A stretch of DNA of 64,000 nt, taken from Streptomyces albus subsp. albus (lineage in GTDB: Bacteria > Actinomycetota > Actinomycetes > Streptomycetales > Streptomycetaceae). Position numbers and translations under genes: made by a program. Position 1 is the stretch's first letter. The number at the start of each line of letters is the position of its first letter. Location: NCBI RefSeq assembly GCF_000719865.1, contig NZ_JOID01000011.1, forward strand, positions 62,001-126,000, written 5' to 3'. Positions 49,203 to 60,434 of the stretch are shown here, one piece after another. Under the pieces are notes generated by a model. That model searched no databases. It saw only the letters and a list, made by a program, of their open reading frames with translations, and was not told the origin of the DNA.

Positions 49203-50726
49203 GTGAGCCAGGGAAACACGGGGAACCGCGGGCCGGGCGGCGTCCTCCGGACCAAGACGGTGGAACAGTCCATCCGCGACACGGAGGAGCCGGACCACCG
49301 GCTCAGCAAGTCGCTCTCCGCCTTCGACCTCATGGTCTTCGGCGTGGGCGTCGTCATCGGCACCGGCATCTTCGTGCTCACCGGCGCGGTGGCCAAGGAG
49401 ACCGCGGGCCCGGCGGTGGCCGTCTCCTTCGCCGTCTCCGGCCTCGTCTGCGCCCTGGCGGCCATCTGCTACGCGGAGTTCGCCTCCACCGTGCCGGTGG
49501 CCGGTTCCGCGTACACCTTCGCCTACGCCTCGCTGGGCGAGCTGCCCGCCTGGATCATCGGCTGGGACCTGATGCTCGAACTCGCCCTGGGCTGCGCGGT
49601 GGTGGCCGTCGGCTGGTCCGGCTACATCCGCTCCCTGCTGGACAACGGCGGCTGGCAGCTCCCGGAGGCCCTCGCCGGCACCAGTGAGCAGGGCGGGTTC
49701 GCCTTCGACCTGCTGGCCTTCCTGCTGGTGCTGGCGCTGACGGCCGTCCTCGTCGCCGGGATGAAGCTGTCCGCCCGCGTCACCTCCGTCATCGTGGCGG
49801 TCAAGGTCGCCGTGGTGCTCATCGTGATCGTCGCCGGAGCGTTCTTCATCCGGGCGGACAACTACGACCCCTTCGTGCCGCCCGCGCGGGACACCGGCTC
49901 CGGCGGCGGCGCCGACATCGGGGCGCCGCTGGTGCAGACGCTCTTCGGCTACACCCCGTCCACCTTCGGCCTGATGGGGATCTTCACCGGCGCGGCCATC
50001 GTCTTCTTCGCGTACATCGGCTTCGACATCGTCGCCACCGCCGCCGAGGAGACCCGCCATCCGCAGCGCGACCTGCCCCGGGGCATCCTCGGCACGCTCG
50101 CCGTCACCACCGTCCTCTACATCGCCGTCTCCATCGTGGTGACCGGCATGCAGAAGTACACCGAGCTGTCCGTGGACGCCCCCCTCGCCGACGCCTTCAA
50201 GGCGACCGGGCACCCCTTCTGGGCGGGGCTGATCAGCTTCGGCGCGGCCGTCGGCCTCACCACGGTCTGCATGATCATGCTGCTGGGCCAGACCCGGGTC
50301 TTCTTCGCGATGAGCCGGGACGGGCTGCTGCCGAAGACGTTCTCCCAGGTCCACCCGCGCTTCCGCACGCCCTACCGCTCGACGATCCTGCTCGGTGTGA
50401 CCGCGGCCGTCATCGCCGGTTTCACCAGCATCTCGGAGCTCGCCGAACTGGTGAACATCGGCACCCTCTTCGCCTTCGTCGTCACCGCCCTCGGCGTGAT
50501 CATCCTCCGCCGCACCCGCCCCGACCTGCCGCGCTCCTTCCGCACCCCGCTGGTGCCGCTGCTGCCGATCGTCTCGGTGCTCGCCTCGGGCTGGCTGATG
50601 CTCAACCTCTCCGGGGAGACCTGGCTGCGGTTCGTCGTCTGGATGGCCGCGGGCGTCCTGCTGTACTTCCTCTACGGCCGCCGCCGCAGCCGCCTGCACG
50701 GCGGCGCGGGCCGGCCCGGCGGCTGA
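49203..50726 (+). CDS. Amino acid permease (APC superfamily, CAT-like)
   Basis: A 507-aa protein with about 12 hydrophobic helices. It has FGVGVVIGTGIFVLTG in helix 1, which is the APC substrate-binding unwound region, and GFDIVATAAEETRHPQRD, the signature loop of cationic amino acid transporter-like APC proteins. It is probably a proton-coupled amino acid importer. The GTG start follows GTGGAGG. Confidence 0.93.
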   Translation: MSQGNTGNRGPGGVLRTKTVEQSIRDTEEPDHRLSKSLSAFDLMVFGVGVVIGTGIFVLTGAVAKETAGPAVAVSFAVSGLVCALAAICYAEFASTVPVAGSAYTFAYASLGELPAWIIGWDLMLELALGCAVVAVGWSGYIRSLLDNGGWQLPEALAGTSEQGGFAFDLLAFLLVLALTAVLVAGMKLSARVTSVIVAVKVAVVLIVIVAGAFFIRADNYDPFVPPARDTGSGGGADIGAPLVQTLFGYTPSTFGLMGIFTGAAIVFFAYIGFDIVATAAEETRHPQRDLPRGILGTLAVTTVLYIAVSIVVTGMQKYTELSVDAPLADAFKATGHPFWAGLISFGAAVGLTTVCMIMLLGQTRVFFAMSRDGLLPKTFSQVHPRFRTPYRSTILLGVTAAVIAGFTSISELAELVNIGTLFAFVVTALGVIILRRTRPDLPRSFRTPLVPLLPIVSVLASGWLMLNLSGETWLRFVVWMAAGVLLYFLYGRRRSRLHGGAGRPGG

Positions 50727-50848
50727 GGCCGGGCAGGGGGCCGGGGACGCGGGCGTGAAGGCCCGGCCACGGCTCCGGTACGGGCGGCGAACCCCGTAAT
50801 ACGGGGCTCCCCGCCCGCGGCCGGGCGCGGGCCCTTACGTTGGGGACC

Positions 50849-52411
50849 ATGCCCGCCGAGCCCTCCCGCTCCGTACCCGCCGACGCCCCGCCCCGGCGGG
50901 ACGTCCCGCTGCCCGCGCCCCGGCGGCGGGACGGGCCGGGTGCCCCGCTCCCGTCCACCGGTTCGCGGCGGTACTGGACCCGGCTGCTGCCGCTGCTCGC
51001 CGTCCTCGTCCTGCTCGCGCGGCTGCCGTCCTTCCTCCGCCCGCTGTGGAACCCGGACGAGGGTTATCTCGCCGTCCAGGCGCGGATGCTCGCCGCGGGC
51101 GGATCGCTCTACGAGACGGTCGTCGATCGCAAGCCGCCGCTGGTGCCGTGGCTCTACCAGGGAGCGTTCGCCCTCTTCGGCGACGACTCGCTGTGGCCGC
51201 TGCGCGTCCTTGCCGTCCTCGCCCAGCTGCTCACGGCGGTGCTGCTCGCCTCCGTCGCGCGCCGCCGCTGGGGCGACGCCGCCGGGCGCACCGCCGGCGT
51301 GCTGTACGCCCTGGTCTCCATCGGCCTCAACCCCGAGGACACCCAGGCGGCGTCCTTCGGGGTCTTCATGCTCCCCGCGACCGCCGCCGCCGTCTGGTCC
51401 GCCGACCGCGCCCGGTGGGGGACGGCGGGGCTGATGGTGGCGGTGGCGGCCCTCACCAAGCAGACCGGTGCGGCCGTGCTGCTGCCGGTCCTGTGGCTGC
51501 TCTGGCGGCACGGAGTCCCCGGGACGCGGTGGCGGGCGCTGCTGCGGGTGGCGGTCGCCGGCGCGGCGCCGGTCGCCGCGGCGGCGCTGCTCACCGACCC
51601 CCGGGGATTCCTCTTCTGGACGGTGACGGGCTCCGCCGGCTACGCCTCCCCGGACGGCTCCGTGCTGCACGTCCTGGGCCGCGCGGCGGGCAACGCGGGC
51701 CTGCTCGCCGCGGCCTGCGCCGGGCTGCTGGTCCCGCTGGCGGCCGTGCTGCGCCGCCGCGCGGCCCGTACCGGCGCCCTCACCGGCGACCTGTGGGTGT
51801 GGACCGCTTCCTCGGCGCTCGCCGTCGCCACCGGGTTCCACTTCTTCGGCCACTACTACCTCCAGCTCATCCCGCCCCTGGTGCTGCTCGGCACGGCGGC
51901 CCTGCGGCGGCTGCCCCGGCCGTGGACGCGCGGCGCCGTCCTCGTCTCGGCCGCGTCCTGCCTGGCGTTCGCGGGCTGGGGGGTGCTCGCGCCCAGCGGG
52001 GAGCTCGACCACGCCCGGCGGCTGGCCGAGCGGGTGGAGCGGCGCACGGACCCGCCCGACCGGGTGCTGTTCTGGGGGATGCACCCCGAGCAGTACTGGT
52101 TCGCCGGCCGGCCGCCCGCCACCCGCTATCTGACGGCCGGGCTGCTCACCAACTACAGCGGCGGCCGGGAGGACGGCCGCCAGGTCGGCCCGCGTTATGC
52201 CGTGCCGGGCAGCTGGCCGGTCTTCCGGCGCGAACTGGCCGCCGCACCTCCGGAGTTGATCGTGGACGACTCCCGGGGCAAGCCGTACGGCCCCGCCCGC
52301 GTCCCGGAACTCCGCGAGCTGCTGACCGAGCGCTACGAGCCCGTGGAGCGCGTGGACGGCGCGGTGCTGTACGCGCTGCGCGGGGACGCCGCGGGCCGGG
52401 GGGACGGCTGA
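50849..52411 (+). CDS. GT39/ArnT-like membrane glycosyltransferase
   Basis: A 520-aa integral membrane protein with about 10-11 hydrophobic segments. The first external loop has NPDEGYLAVQARML, carrying the catalytic Asp-Glu pair of the PMT/ArnT (GT-C) fold, and later HYYLQLIPPLVLLG. It would use a polyprenyl-phosphate sugar donor; the acceptor is unknown. The ATG at 50849 follows TTGGGGA; an in-frame TTG at 50840 is possible. It stands alone on the plus strand. Confidence 0.88.
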   Translation: MPAEPSRSVPADAPPRRDVPLPAPRRRDGPGAPLPSTGSRRYWTRLLPLLAVLVLLARLPSFLRPLWNPDEGYLAVQARMLAAGGSLYETVVDRKPPLVPWLYQGAFALFGDDSLWPLRVLAVLAQLLTAVLLASVARRRWGDAAGRTAGVLYALVSIGLNPEDTQAASFGVFMLPATAAAVWSADRARWGTAGLMVAVAALTKQTGAAVLLPVLWLLWRHGVPGTRWRALLRVAVAGAAPVAAAALLTDPRGFLFWTVTGSAGYASPDGSVLHVLGRAAGNAGLLAAACAGLLVPLAAVLRRRAARTGALTGDLWVWTASSALAVATGFHFFGHYYLQLIPPLVLLGTAALRRLPRPWTRGAVLVSAASCLAFAGWGVLAPSGELDHARRLAERVERRTDPPDRVLFWGMHPEQYWFAGRPPATRYLTAGLLTNYSGGREDGRQVGPRYAVPGSWPVFRRELAAAPPELIVDDSRGKPYGPARVPELRELLTERYEPVERVDGAVLYALRGDAAGRGDG

Positions 52412-52504
52412 GCGCGCGAGCCTCGGCCGTGGCCGGCGCGGGCGGCGGGGCGGGAGCGCCGGCCGGCGCCGTGCGGTGCCGCTCGCGGGCCGCGGCCCGG
52501 TGCG

Positions 52505-53098
52505 TCAGGTGGCGGCCCGGGCGCCTTCGCCCGTGTCCTCGCCGCGCTGGTGGCCGCGGCGGGCGTCCCGGTCGAAGATGCCGAGGATCTCGCACGGCCC
52601 GCCCTCGGCGCCGATGGCGTGCGGGAGCATCGTGGGGAACTCGGCGGCCTGGTCGGTCTCGACGCGGAAGCGCCGGTTGCCCAGCAGCAGGACCGCGGTG
52701 CCGGAGAGGACGACCAGCCATTCGCGGCCGGGGTGCGCGCGCATGCGGGAGGGGGTGTCCGGCGGCGGATCCGTCATGCGCTGGCGCACGACCGTCATCC
52801 CGGGGTCCGCCTTGACGGACCAGCGCTTCAGGCCGCGGGCGCTGTCGGTCACCGGGTTGGTCACGACGTCGTCGGTGGCGGTCGCGACGAGCTGGTCCAG
52901 GGAGGTGTCCAGGGCCCGGGCGAGGGTGACGAGCTGGTCCAGGGCGAGACGGCGCTGCCCGTTCTCGATGCGGGACAGGGTGGACTGGCTGAGCCGGGCG
53001 CGCGTGGCCAGATCCTCCAGGGACCAGCCCTGCGCTACCCGGAGGGCGCGGATCCTCTTGCGTACCAGGCTGTCCAGTTCGCCATCTTCTTGCGCCAT
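52505..53098 (-). CDS. XRE-family regulator with C-terminal cupin domain
   Basis: A 197-aa protein: an N-terminal HTH (GWSLEDLATRARLSQSTLSRIE, residues about 24-70) and a small cupin barrel (HPGREWLVVLSGTAVLLLG, residues about 120-180). Such regulators sense a small ligand in the cupin. It is divergent from the TrxR-like flavoprotein over about 100 bp and probably controls it. The ATG at 53098 was chosen; an in-frame ATG at 53107 would add three residues. Confidence 0.92.
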   Translation of the reverse strand: MAQEDGELDSLVRKRIRALRVAQGWSLEDLATRARLSQSTLSRIENGQRRLALDQLVTLARALDTSLDQLVATATDDVVTNPVTDSARGLKRWSVKADPGMTVVRQRMTDPPPDTPSRMRAHPGREWLVVLSGTAVLLLGNRRFRVETDQAAEFPTMLPHAIGAEGGPCEILGIFDRDARRGHQRGEDTGEGARAAT

Positions 53099-53195
53099 GA
53101 GCAGCATCTTATGCCCACGACGCAAAGAGTGCCTACCGTCGTCCGTGGAAGGCCCGCTCGCCGAGCGGGCCCGCGCGAAGGAGAGGGGCGACGCC

Positions 53196-54254
53196 GTGCC
53201 CGTGACCACTGCACCCGTGACCACCGCACCTGGGACCACCGCACCCGTGACCACTGCCGCGGACGAGACCGGCAAGCTGCCGGACGGCACCGTCGACGCC
53301 GTGGTGATCGGCGGCGGCGCCGCGGGCCTGAACGGGGCGCTGATGCTCGCCCGCTCCCGCCGCTCGGTCGTCGTGATCGACGGCGGCACCCCGCGCAACG
53401 CGCCGGCCGAGGGCGTGCACGGCCTGCTCGGCCTGGACGGCACGCCGCCCGCCGAGCTGCTGCGGAGAGGCCGCGCGGAGGTCCGCCGCTACGGCGGCCT
53501 GGTCGTGGCCGGAGACGTGACCGCCGCGCGCCCCGCCGCCCCGTCCGCCGGGGGCGACCCGCGCTTCGCCGTCACCCTGGCCGGCGGCGGCACCCTGCGG
53601 GCGCGCCGGCTGCTGGTCGCCACCGGGCTGCGGGACGAGCTGCCCGGCATCCCCGGTCTCGACCGGCACTGGGGGCACGGCGTGGTGCACTGCCCGTACT
53701 GCCACGGCTGGGAGGTGCGCGACGAGCCCATCGGGATCCTCGCGGCCGGCCCGGCCTCCGTCCACCACGCGCTGCTGTTCCGGCAACTGACCGCGGACCT
53801 GGTCTACTTCACCCGCGGTACCGAGCTGGACGAAGGCACCCGCGAGCGCTTCGCCGCCCGGGGCGTCCGCGTCGTCGACACCCCGGTGACCGAGGCCGTG
53901 ACCGGCGAGGACGGTGGCATCGCGGGCGTACGCCTGAGCGACGGACAGCTCCTGCCCCGGCGGGTCCTCGCGGTCGCCACCACCCTGCGGGCGCGCACCG
54001 AGGGCCTGGACGGCCTGGGGCTGCCGGTCCGGGAGCTGCCCGGCGGCATGGGCCGGCACATCGCCGCCGGCACCGCCGGTGCGACGGAGGTGCCGGGGGT
54101 GTGGGCGGCCGGCAACGCCACCGACCCGATGGCGCAGGTCGGCGCCTCCGCCGCGGCCGGCGCCCTGGCCGGGGCGCACATGAACGCCGATCTGGCCGCC
54201 GCCGACACCGAGGCGGCCCTCGCCGCGACACGGCGCGGCAGCACCTGCGTCTGA
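53196..54254 (+). CDS. Thioredoxin reductase-like FAD oxidoreductase with CPYC motif
   Basis: A 352-aa protein. It has an FAD-binding GGGAAGLNGAL after residue 35, and a redox CPYC in HCPYCHGWEV in the position of the TrxR disulfide. The C-terminal FAD motif is VWAAGNATDPMAQV. The N-terminal 25 residues contain four PVTTA-type repeats that do not belong to the family. Close relatives are stand-alone actinobacterial dithiol oxidoreductases of unknown substrate. The GTG at 53196 follows GAAGGAGAG by 10 bases. It is divergent from the XRE-cupin gene. Confidence 0.88.
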   Translation: MPVTTAPVTTAPGTTAPVTTAADETGKLPDGTVDAVVIGGGAAGLNGALMLARSRRSVVVIDGGTPRNAPAEGVHGLLGLDGTPPAELLRRGRAEVRRYGGLVVAGDVTAARPAAPSAGGDPRFAVTLAGGGTLRARRLLVATGLRDELPGIPGLDRHWGHGVVHCPYCHGWEVRDEPIGILAAGPASVHHALLFRQLTADLVYFTRGTELDEGTRERFAARGVRVVDTPVTEAVTGEDGGIAGVRLSDGQLLPRRVLAVATTLRARTEGLDGLGLPVRELPGGMGRHIAAGTAGATEVPGVWAAGNATDPMAQVGASAAAGALAGAHMNADLAAADTEAALAATRRGSTCV

Positions 54255-54334
54255 GGCCCGCCCGGCCTGCGGTCCCGCCGCCCGCCGGACTCTTCCGGCC
54301 GTCCGCCCCCGGCGTCCCGTGTCCCCGCCGACCG

Positions 54335-54784
54335 CTACGGCCCCGCGTCGCCGCCCCGCCCGGCCCCGCCTCCCGCGACCGGGCGGACCGTACGCGGGCC
54401 CGCGCAGACCGCGCCCAGGGCGGTGACCCGGCGGCGCAGTTCCCGGTCCGCCGTCACCACCAGGCAGGGCCGTCCGGAGGCGACCGGGGCCTCCTCGGCC
54501 ACCAGGTCCACGATCCGGTCGTCCCCGCTGCCGGGGGCCGACTCGACCCGCACCCCCGGCACCGACGGCAGCCCCCGGGCCGCGCCCTCCACGACGAGCA
54601 CCACCTCCAGCGGCGGCTCGGCCGTCCAGGGCGGCAGGCCCGCCGCCTCCGGCAGACCGTCCTCCCCGTACCCAGCCAGCGCGTCGCGCAGCCGTTCGGC
54701 GGCGGCCCGGCGGTCGCGCCACCAGCCGTCCGGTACGGATCCGACGACGTTGGCGGCGTCCACGACGACCAGTGCGGGAGTCAT
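54335..54784 (-). CDS. NYN/PIN-like domain protein
   Basis: A 149-aa protein. It starts VVVDAANVVGSVPDGWW, the acidic N-terminus of PIN/NYN nucleases, and has further acids in GDDRIVDLVAEE and VTADRELRRRV, which complete the usual metal cluster. It may be an RNA-cleaving enzyme; homologues are often called NTP pyrophosphohydrolase without evidence. It converges on the flavoprotein gene. Confidence 0.75.
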   Translation of the reverse strand: MTPALVVVDAANVVGSVPDGWWRDRRAAAERLRDALAGYGEDGLPEAAGLPPWTAEPPLEVVLVVEGAARGLPSVPGVRVESAPGSGDDRIVDLVAEEAPVASGRPCLVVTADRELRRRVTALGAVCAGPRTVRPVAGGGAGRGGDAGP

Positions 54785-54855
54785 GCCCCCAGTGTCGCGC
54801 GTGCCCGTCCGCGCGGGCGGCCCGGCTCCCGGCGGCCGGTTCGCGGCCCCGCGCT

Positions 54856-55668
54856 CTACTGCCAGGTCGCGGTGCCGGGGTCGATCCCGTGGGCGCGGGC
54901 ATTGGCGTCGATGATGCGACGGAACCACGGGGCGAGGCCGGGGCGGACGCCGTCGTAGTGGGCGGCGAACCCCGGATCGGACTCATACATGCGTCCGAGA
55001 CAGACCTGCATCTGCCGGGTGAGGGGGAAGTACGAGGCGAAGACCGCGCGGTGCCGCTCGACGAGCCGGTTCGCCTCCGGGCTGCCGGGTGTGACGCCGG
55101 CGTCCATCGCCTCCCCGAGGGCGCGGTCGAGGGCGGCGTTGGCGTCGGCCACGGCCTGCCATTCCTCCGGCCCGCGAGCGGCCGAGCGTTCGGCGTACTG
55201 CTGCCACTGCGCCGTGTCCCCGTAGCGCTGCCCGGCCCGGGCGGGCCAGTCCGGGTCCCACTGCGGGCCGAAGATCGCGGCCTGCTGCCCGGCGGTCAGC
55301 AGCAGGCCGCGCTCGTGGGCCTCGATCAACCGGTCCAGTCCGGCGCCGAGCCGCTGGAGGCGGTCGATCCGTTCGGCGACCTGGGAGCGCTGCGCGCGCA
55401 GCGCACCGGGCACGTCCGCGGCCGCGTCGTCCAGGACGGCCCGGATCCGGTCCAGGCCGAGGCCGAGCTCCCGGTAGACGACGACGCGCTGCAGACGTTC
55501 CAGGTCGCCGGCGGTGTAGAGCCGGTAGCCGGCGGCCGTGCGCAGCGACGGCCGCGCCAGGCCGATCTCGTCCCAGTGGTGCAGCGCGCGGACTGTGACG
55601 CCCAGACGCGCCGAGGCCTGGCCGACGGTCAGGCCATCGGTGTCAGTGGCGTCACGCGCGTGGGGCAT
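54856..55668 (-). CDS. MerR family regulator with TipAS antibiotic-binding domain
   Basis: A 270-aa protein: an N-terminal MerR HTH (TVGQASARLGVTVRALHHWDEIGL...AAGYRLYT), a coiled-coil dimer helix, and a C-terminal TipAS domain (about 145-270). TipA binds thiopeptides and activates multidrug responses. The gene lies behind the VOC gene with overlapping ends, so they share an mRNA. The ATG at 55668 was chosen; 55677 is possible. Confidence 0.9.
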   Translation of the reverse strand: MPHARDATDTDGLTVGQASARLGVTVRALHHWDEIGLARPSLRTAAGYRLYTAGDLERLQRVVVYRELGLGLDRIRAVLDDAAADVPGALRAQRSQVAERIDRLQRLGAGLDRLIEAHERGLLLTAGQQAAIFGPQWDPDWPARAGQRYGDTAQWQQYAERSAARGPEEWQAVADANAALDRALGEAMDAGVTPGSPEANRLVERHRAVFASYFPLTRQMQVCLGRMYESDPGFAAHYDGVRPGLAPWFRRIIDANARAHGIDPGTATWQ

Positions 55669-56197
55669 GCTCCCCATGACCGCCTCGGCCGGCGCCCGGT
55701 GGGGTGATTCCGATGGCTTCAAGGTTCCGCGCCTCCTGACTGTCCGGATCGTAGGGCTTCGCGGCGGTGAGGACGATCCGGGCGTTCTCCGGGGTGATCA
55801 CCTCCACATCGCGGGTGTTCCAGGGGGTGTCCCGCGGCCCGTCCACCGAGTCCGGGCGGAGCGCCCGGCAGGACTCGACGAGGGCGTCGATCTGGCCGAG
55901 CACGCACGCGAAACTCACGCTCATCGCCGGTGCCCGCTCCGGGACGCCCGGCGCCTTGACGAGAAGGACGTCCTGGAACGCCCACCGGCGCAGATGCACC
56001 AGCCTGCCGGGGATGCCGAACAGTTCGAAGAACCCGAGCCCGCGCGTCCAGAAGTCCACCGACGCCTCCAGATCCGTCGTGGGGATCGTCGCGAACGCGG
56101 GCATTCCGTAGATGCCGCGGAACGGCTCCGGCGGAACCGCGTCCGGGCCGGGAGCGGGCACGGGACTCGTCTCGAACGCGTTGTAGTAGTCGCTCAT
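55652..56197 (-). CDS. VOC (glyoxalase/bleomycin resistance) superfamily protein
   Basis: A 181-aa protein. The paired beta-alpha-beta pattern of VOC folds is visible: ATIPTTDLEASVDFWTRGLGF in the first module and SVSFACVLGQIDALVESC in the second. Such proteins are metal enzymes or drug-binding proteins. The ATG at 56197 follows GGAAGGTGGGG. It overlaps the MerR-TipAS start by 17 bp, suggesting a drug-sensing and drug-handling pair. Confidence 0.88.
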   Translation of the reverse strand: MSDYYNAFETSPVPAPGPDAVPPEPFRGIYGMPAFATIPTTDLEASVDFWTRGLGFFELFGIPGRLVHLRRWAFQDVLLVKAPGVPERAPAMSVSFACVLGQIDALVESCRALRPDSVDGPRDTPWNTRDVEVITPENARIVLTAAKPYDPDSQEARNLEAIGITPPGAGRGGHGEHAPRA

Positions 56198-56403
56198 GCA
56201 CCCCACCTTCCGGCCTCACGCGACGTGAGGGTCAAGCCGAGGGCCGGTTGGTGCCCCGCCGCGCCGGCCGGGGCACCGGAGCGGGCCGGCCGTTTCACGC
56301 CGTGTGCGAGGCCCGCCGGTTCGTTCCGTACCGCCGGGGGCCTGGTTGTCCAGGTTCTCCACAGGCTCCGCGGCGGGCCCGGCCGGGCTCGTAGACTGCC
56401 CGG

Positions 56404-58500
<2,097 letters not shown>

Positions 58501-58533
58501 CCGGCCGGGCCGGGAGCTGCCGGGTGCGCGGGG

Positions 58534-58587
58534 GCGGACGCTCGGGCGGGGGCGGACGCTCGGATGGGGGCGGACGCTCGGATGGGG
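58534..58587. repeat. Three tandem 18-bp repeats after recQ
   Basis: Units GCGGACGCTCGGATGGGG at 58534, 58552 and 58570; the first differs at two positions. They lie in the short convergent spacer between recQ and the LCP gene. Confidence 0.9.
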
Positions 58588-58711
58588 GCGGGCCCGGGCG
58601 GCCGGTACCGGCCGTCCGTGGGGAGCCGGGTACGGTGCTCGGTCCGGAGGAGCCGAGGCGCCCGGACCGTGAGCGCACGCTGCCGCCGCGCGGGCGCGCG
58701 GGGCGAACGGC

Positions 58712-59842
58712 TCAGCCCGTCGGACTCCCGGTGGCGGGGGAGCCCTTGGCGGACTCCGGTACGGCCGCGCCGGTCCGCAGGGCCTTCCACAGCTCGTCCG
58801 CCCGGGGCTGGACGGGCACCACGCGGTTGGGATCCCGTTCGTCCCGGGCCACGGGCAGGGTGATCGTCTCCATGGCGGCCGGGTCGATGCCCTTCAGGCT
58901 CCGGCCGAAGTCGGCGAGGCCGCTCAGGGAGCCGATGGCGGCGTCCGTGGTGAGGGAGGCCGTTGCCGCGTCCGCGATCTTGTAGAGCTTGGCCGGACTG
59001 GTCAGGATCTCCTGCCGCTTGATCTCGGTGAGCAACGCCATCAGGAACTGCTGCTGCAGCCCGATGCGACCGAGGTCGCTGCCGTCCCCGACGCCGTGCC
59101 GGGTGCGGACGAACCGCAGCGCCTCCTCGCCGTCCAGCCGATGGGTGCCCGCGGCGAGCCGGAGGCCGGTCGCCTTGTCGTCGATGGCGCGGTCCGTGGT
59201 GATCGTGACGCCGCCCAGGGCGTCCACGAGGTCCCGGAATCCGGCGAAGTCGATCTCCACGTAGTGGTCCATGCGGATCCCGGACATCCGCTCGACCGTT
59301 TTCACCACACAGGCCGGCCCGGCCTGGGCGTAGACCGAGTTGAACATCACGCGGCCGGCCTCGGGGAGCGTTCGCCCGGAGGACTGCTCGCACGCGGGGC
59401 GGGTCACCAGGGTGTCGCGGGGGATGCTCACCGCCGTGGCCCGGCTCCGCCCCTCGGGTATGTGGACGACGAGAGCGGTGTCGGAGCGGGCCCCGGGCGC
59501 CTTGCCCGCGTCGAGGGCGGCGTTCTCCCCGGCCCGTGAGTCGGAGCCGAGCACGAGGATGTTGCGGCCGCTCGTCGGCAGCTTCTCCGGACGGTCGTCA
59601 CCGAGCGCCTTGTCGATGTCGACGTTGGCCAGATTGCCGTCGAGGTCCCGGTACAGCCACCAGGCGGTGCCGCCCAGGGCGAGCAGAAGGGCCAGCAGGA
59701 TCAGCGGGATGAGGACGGCGGGCCGGAGCCGGCGCCCGCTCCGCGGCCCGCGTCCCGGTTTCTCCCCGTCACCGGGCCGGGCGGGCGGGCCGTCCGCGCC
59801 GTCCGCGTGCTGCGCGCCGGGGTCCGGGGTGGTGTGGGACAT
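58712..59842 (-). CDS. LytR-CpsA-Psr (LCP) family cell-wall ligase
   Basis: A 376-aa protein. A cytoplasmic Pro/Gly-rich N-terminus is followed by one membrane helix (about 40-62) and an extracellular LCP domain (LGSDSRAG, VVHIPEGRSRATAVSIPRD, YVEIDFAGFRDLVDALGGV and LRFVRTRHG). LCP enzymes attach teichoic acids or other glycopolymers to peptidoglycan from lipid-linked donors; the two Arg clusters bind the pyrophosphate. GGAGGAGG precedes the ATG. Confidence 0.94.
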   Translation of the reverse strand: MSHTTPDPGAQHADGADGPPARPGDGEKPGRGPRSGRRLRPAVLIPLILLALLLALGGTAWWLYRDLDGNLANVDIDKALGDDRPEKLPTSGRNILVLGSDSRAGENAALDAGKAPGARSDTALVVHIPEGRSRATAVSIPRDTLVTRPACEQSSGRTLPEAGRVMFNSVYAQAGPACVVKTVERMSGIRMDHYVEIDFAGFRDLVDALGGVTITTDRAIDDKATGLRLAAGTHRLDGEEALRFVRTRHGVGDGSDLGRIGLQQQFLMALLTEIKRQEILTSPAKLYKIADAATASLTTDAAIGSLSGLADFGRSLKGIDPAAMETITLPVARDERDPNRVVPVQPRADELWKALRTGAAVPESAKGSPATGSPTG

Positions 59843-60430
59843 GGCCGGGGGCCTCCTCCGATACGACGCCCCGGGGACGGGGGCGGGTGGGTCGGGTGGG
59901 GGGAGGCGGCCGGCCCGGAGCGGATGGTTCTGCTGCTGGGCAGCATATGCGCAACTCCCGCCCCAGGAACCCCAGTTCTCACGGGCCGCGGTCGGCCGGG
60001 CTGGTGGACGGGCTGTGGGCCGGGCCGCCCGGACGGGCCCTCACGCGGGCCGTCGGAAGACCGCCGAGCGGCCAGCCCCATCGCTGGCCCGAGCAACTCG
60101 CCCGAGCCGCACGCCCGAGCAGCCCGTCGGGCTGAGCCACCGGCCGTCCACCGCCGCGCCCCGAAGAGCGGTCACCACGGCGAACGGGCCGGGCCGCCCG
60201 GACGGGCCCTCACGCGGGTCGCTGGAGAGGGCATCACACGGGTCGCCGGAGAGGCCGCCCGGCCCGAGTCGTGCGCCCCGAGCCGTTTCCCGAGCCATCC
60301 TTCCCGGCCGCCGGCCGCCGCCCCCTGGATGAGCGGCCACCACGGCGAACGGGCCGGGCAGAAGGGGATCCTCCTGCCCGGCCCGCCGCTCACGCACCCT
60401 GGCGCGTCACCGCGTCACCGCGTCACCGCG
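59843..60430. other. 588-bp repeat-rich spacer between the LCP gene and fadB
   Basis: No gene is supported. A perfect 33-bp direct repeat lies at 60017-60049 and 60186-60218 (starts GGGCCGGGCCGCCCGG). A 28-bp repeat with one mismatch is at 60167-60194 and 60332-60359 (core CACCACGGCGAACGGGC). Shorter fragments of both occur between them. It looks like a decayed mosaic repeat; function unknown. Confidence 0.8.
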
Positions 60431-60434
60431 TCAC
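60403..60434. repeat. Four CGCGTCAC octamers at the end of fadB
   Basis: Four exact 8-bp copies run 60403-60434. The last supplies the fadB stop codon (read on the minus strand), so the gene end was probably set by slippage in this array. Confidence 0.9.
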
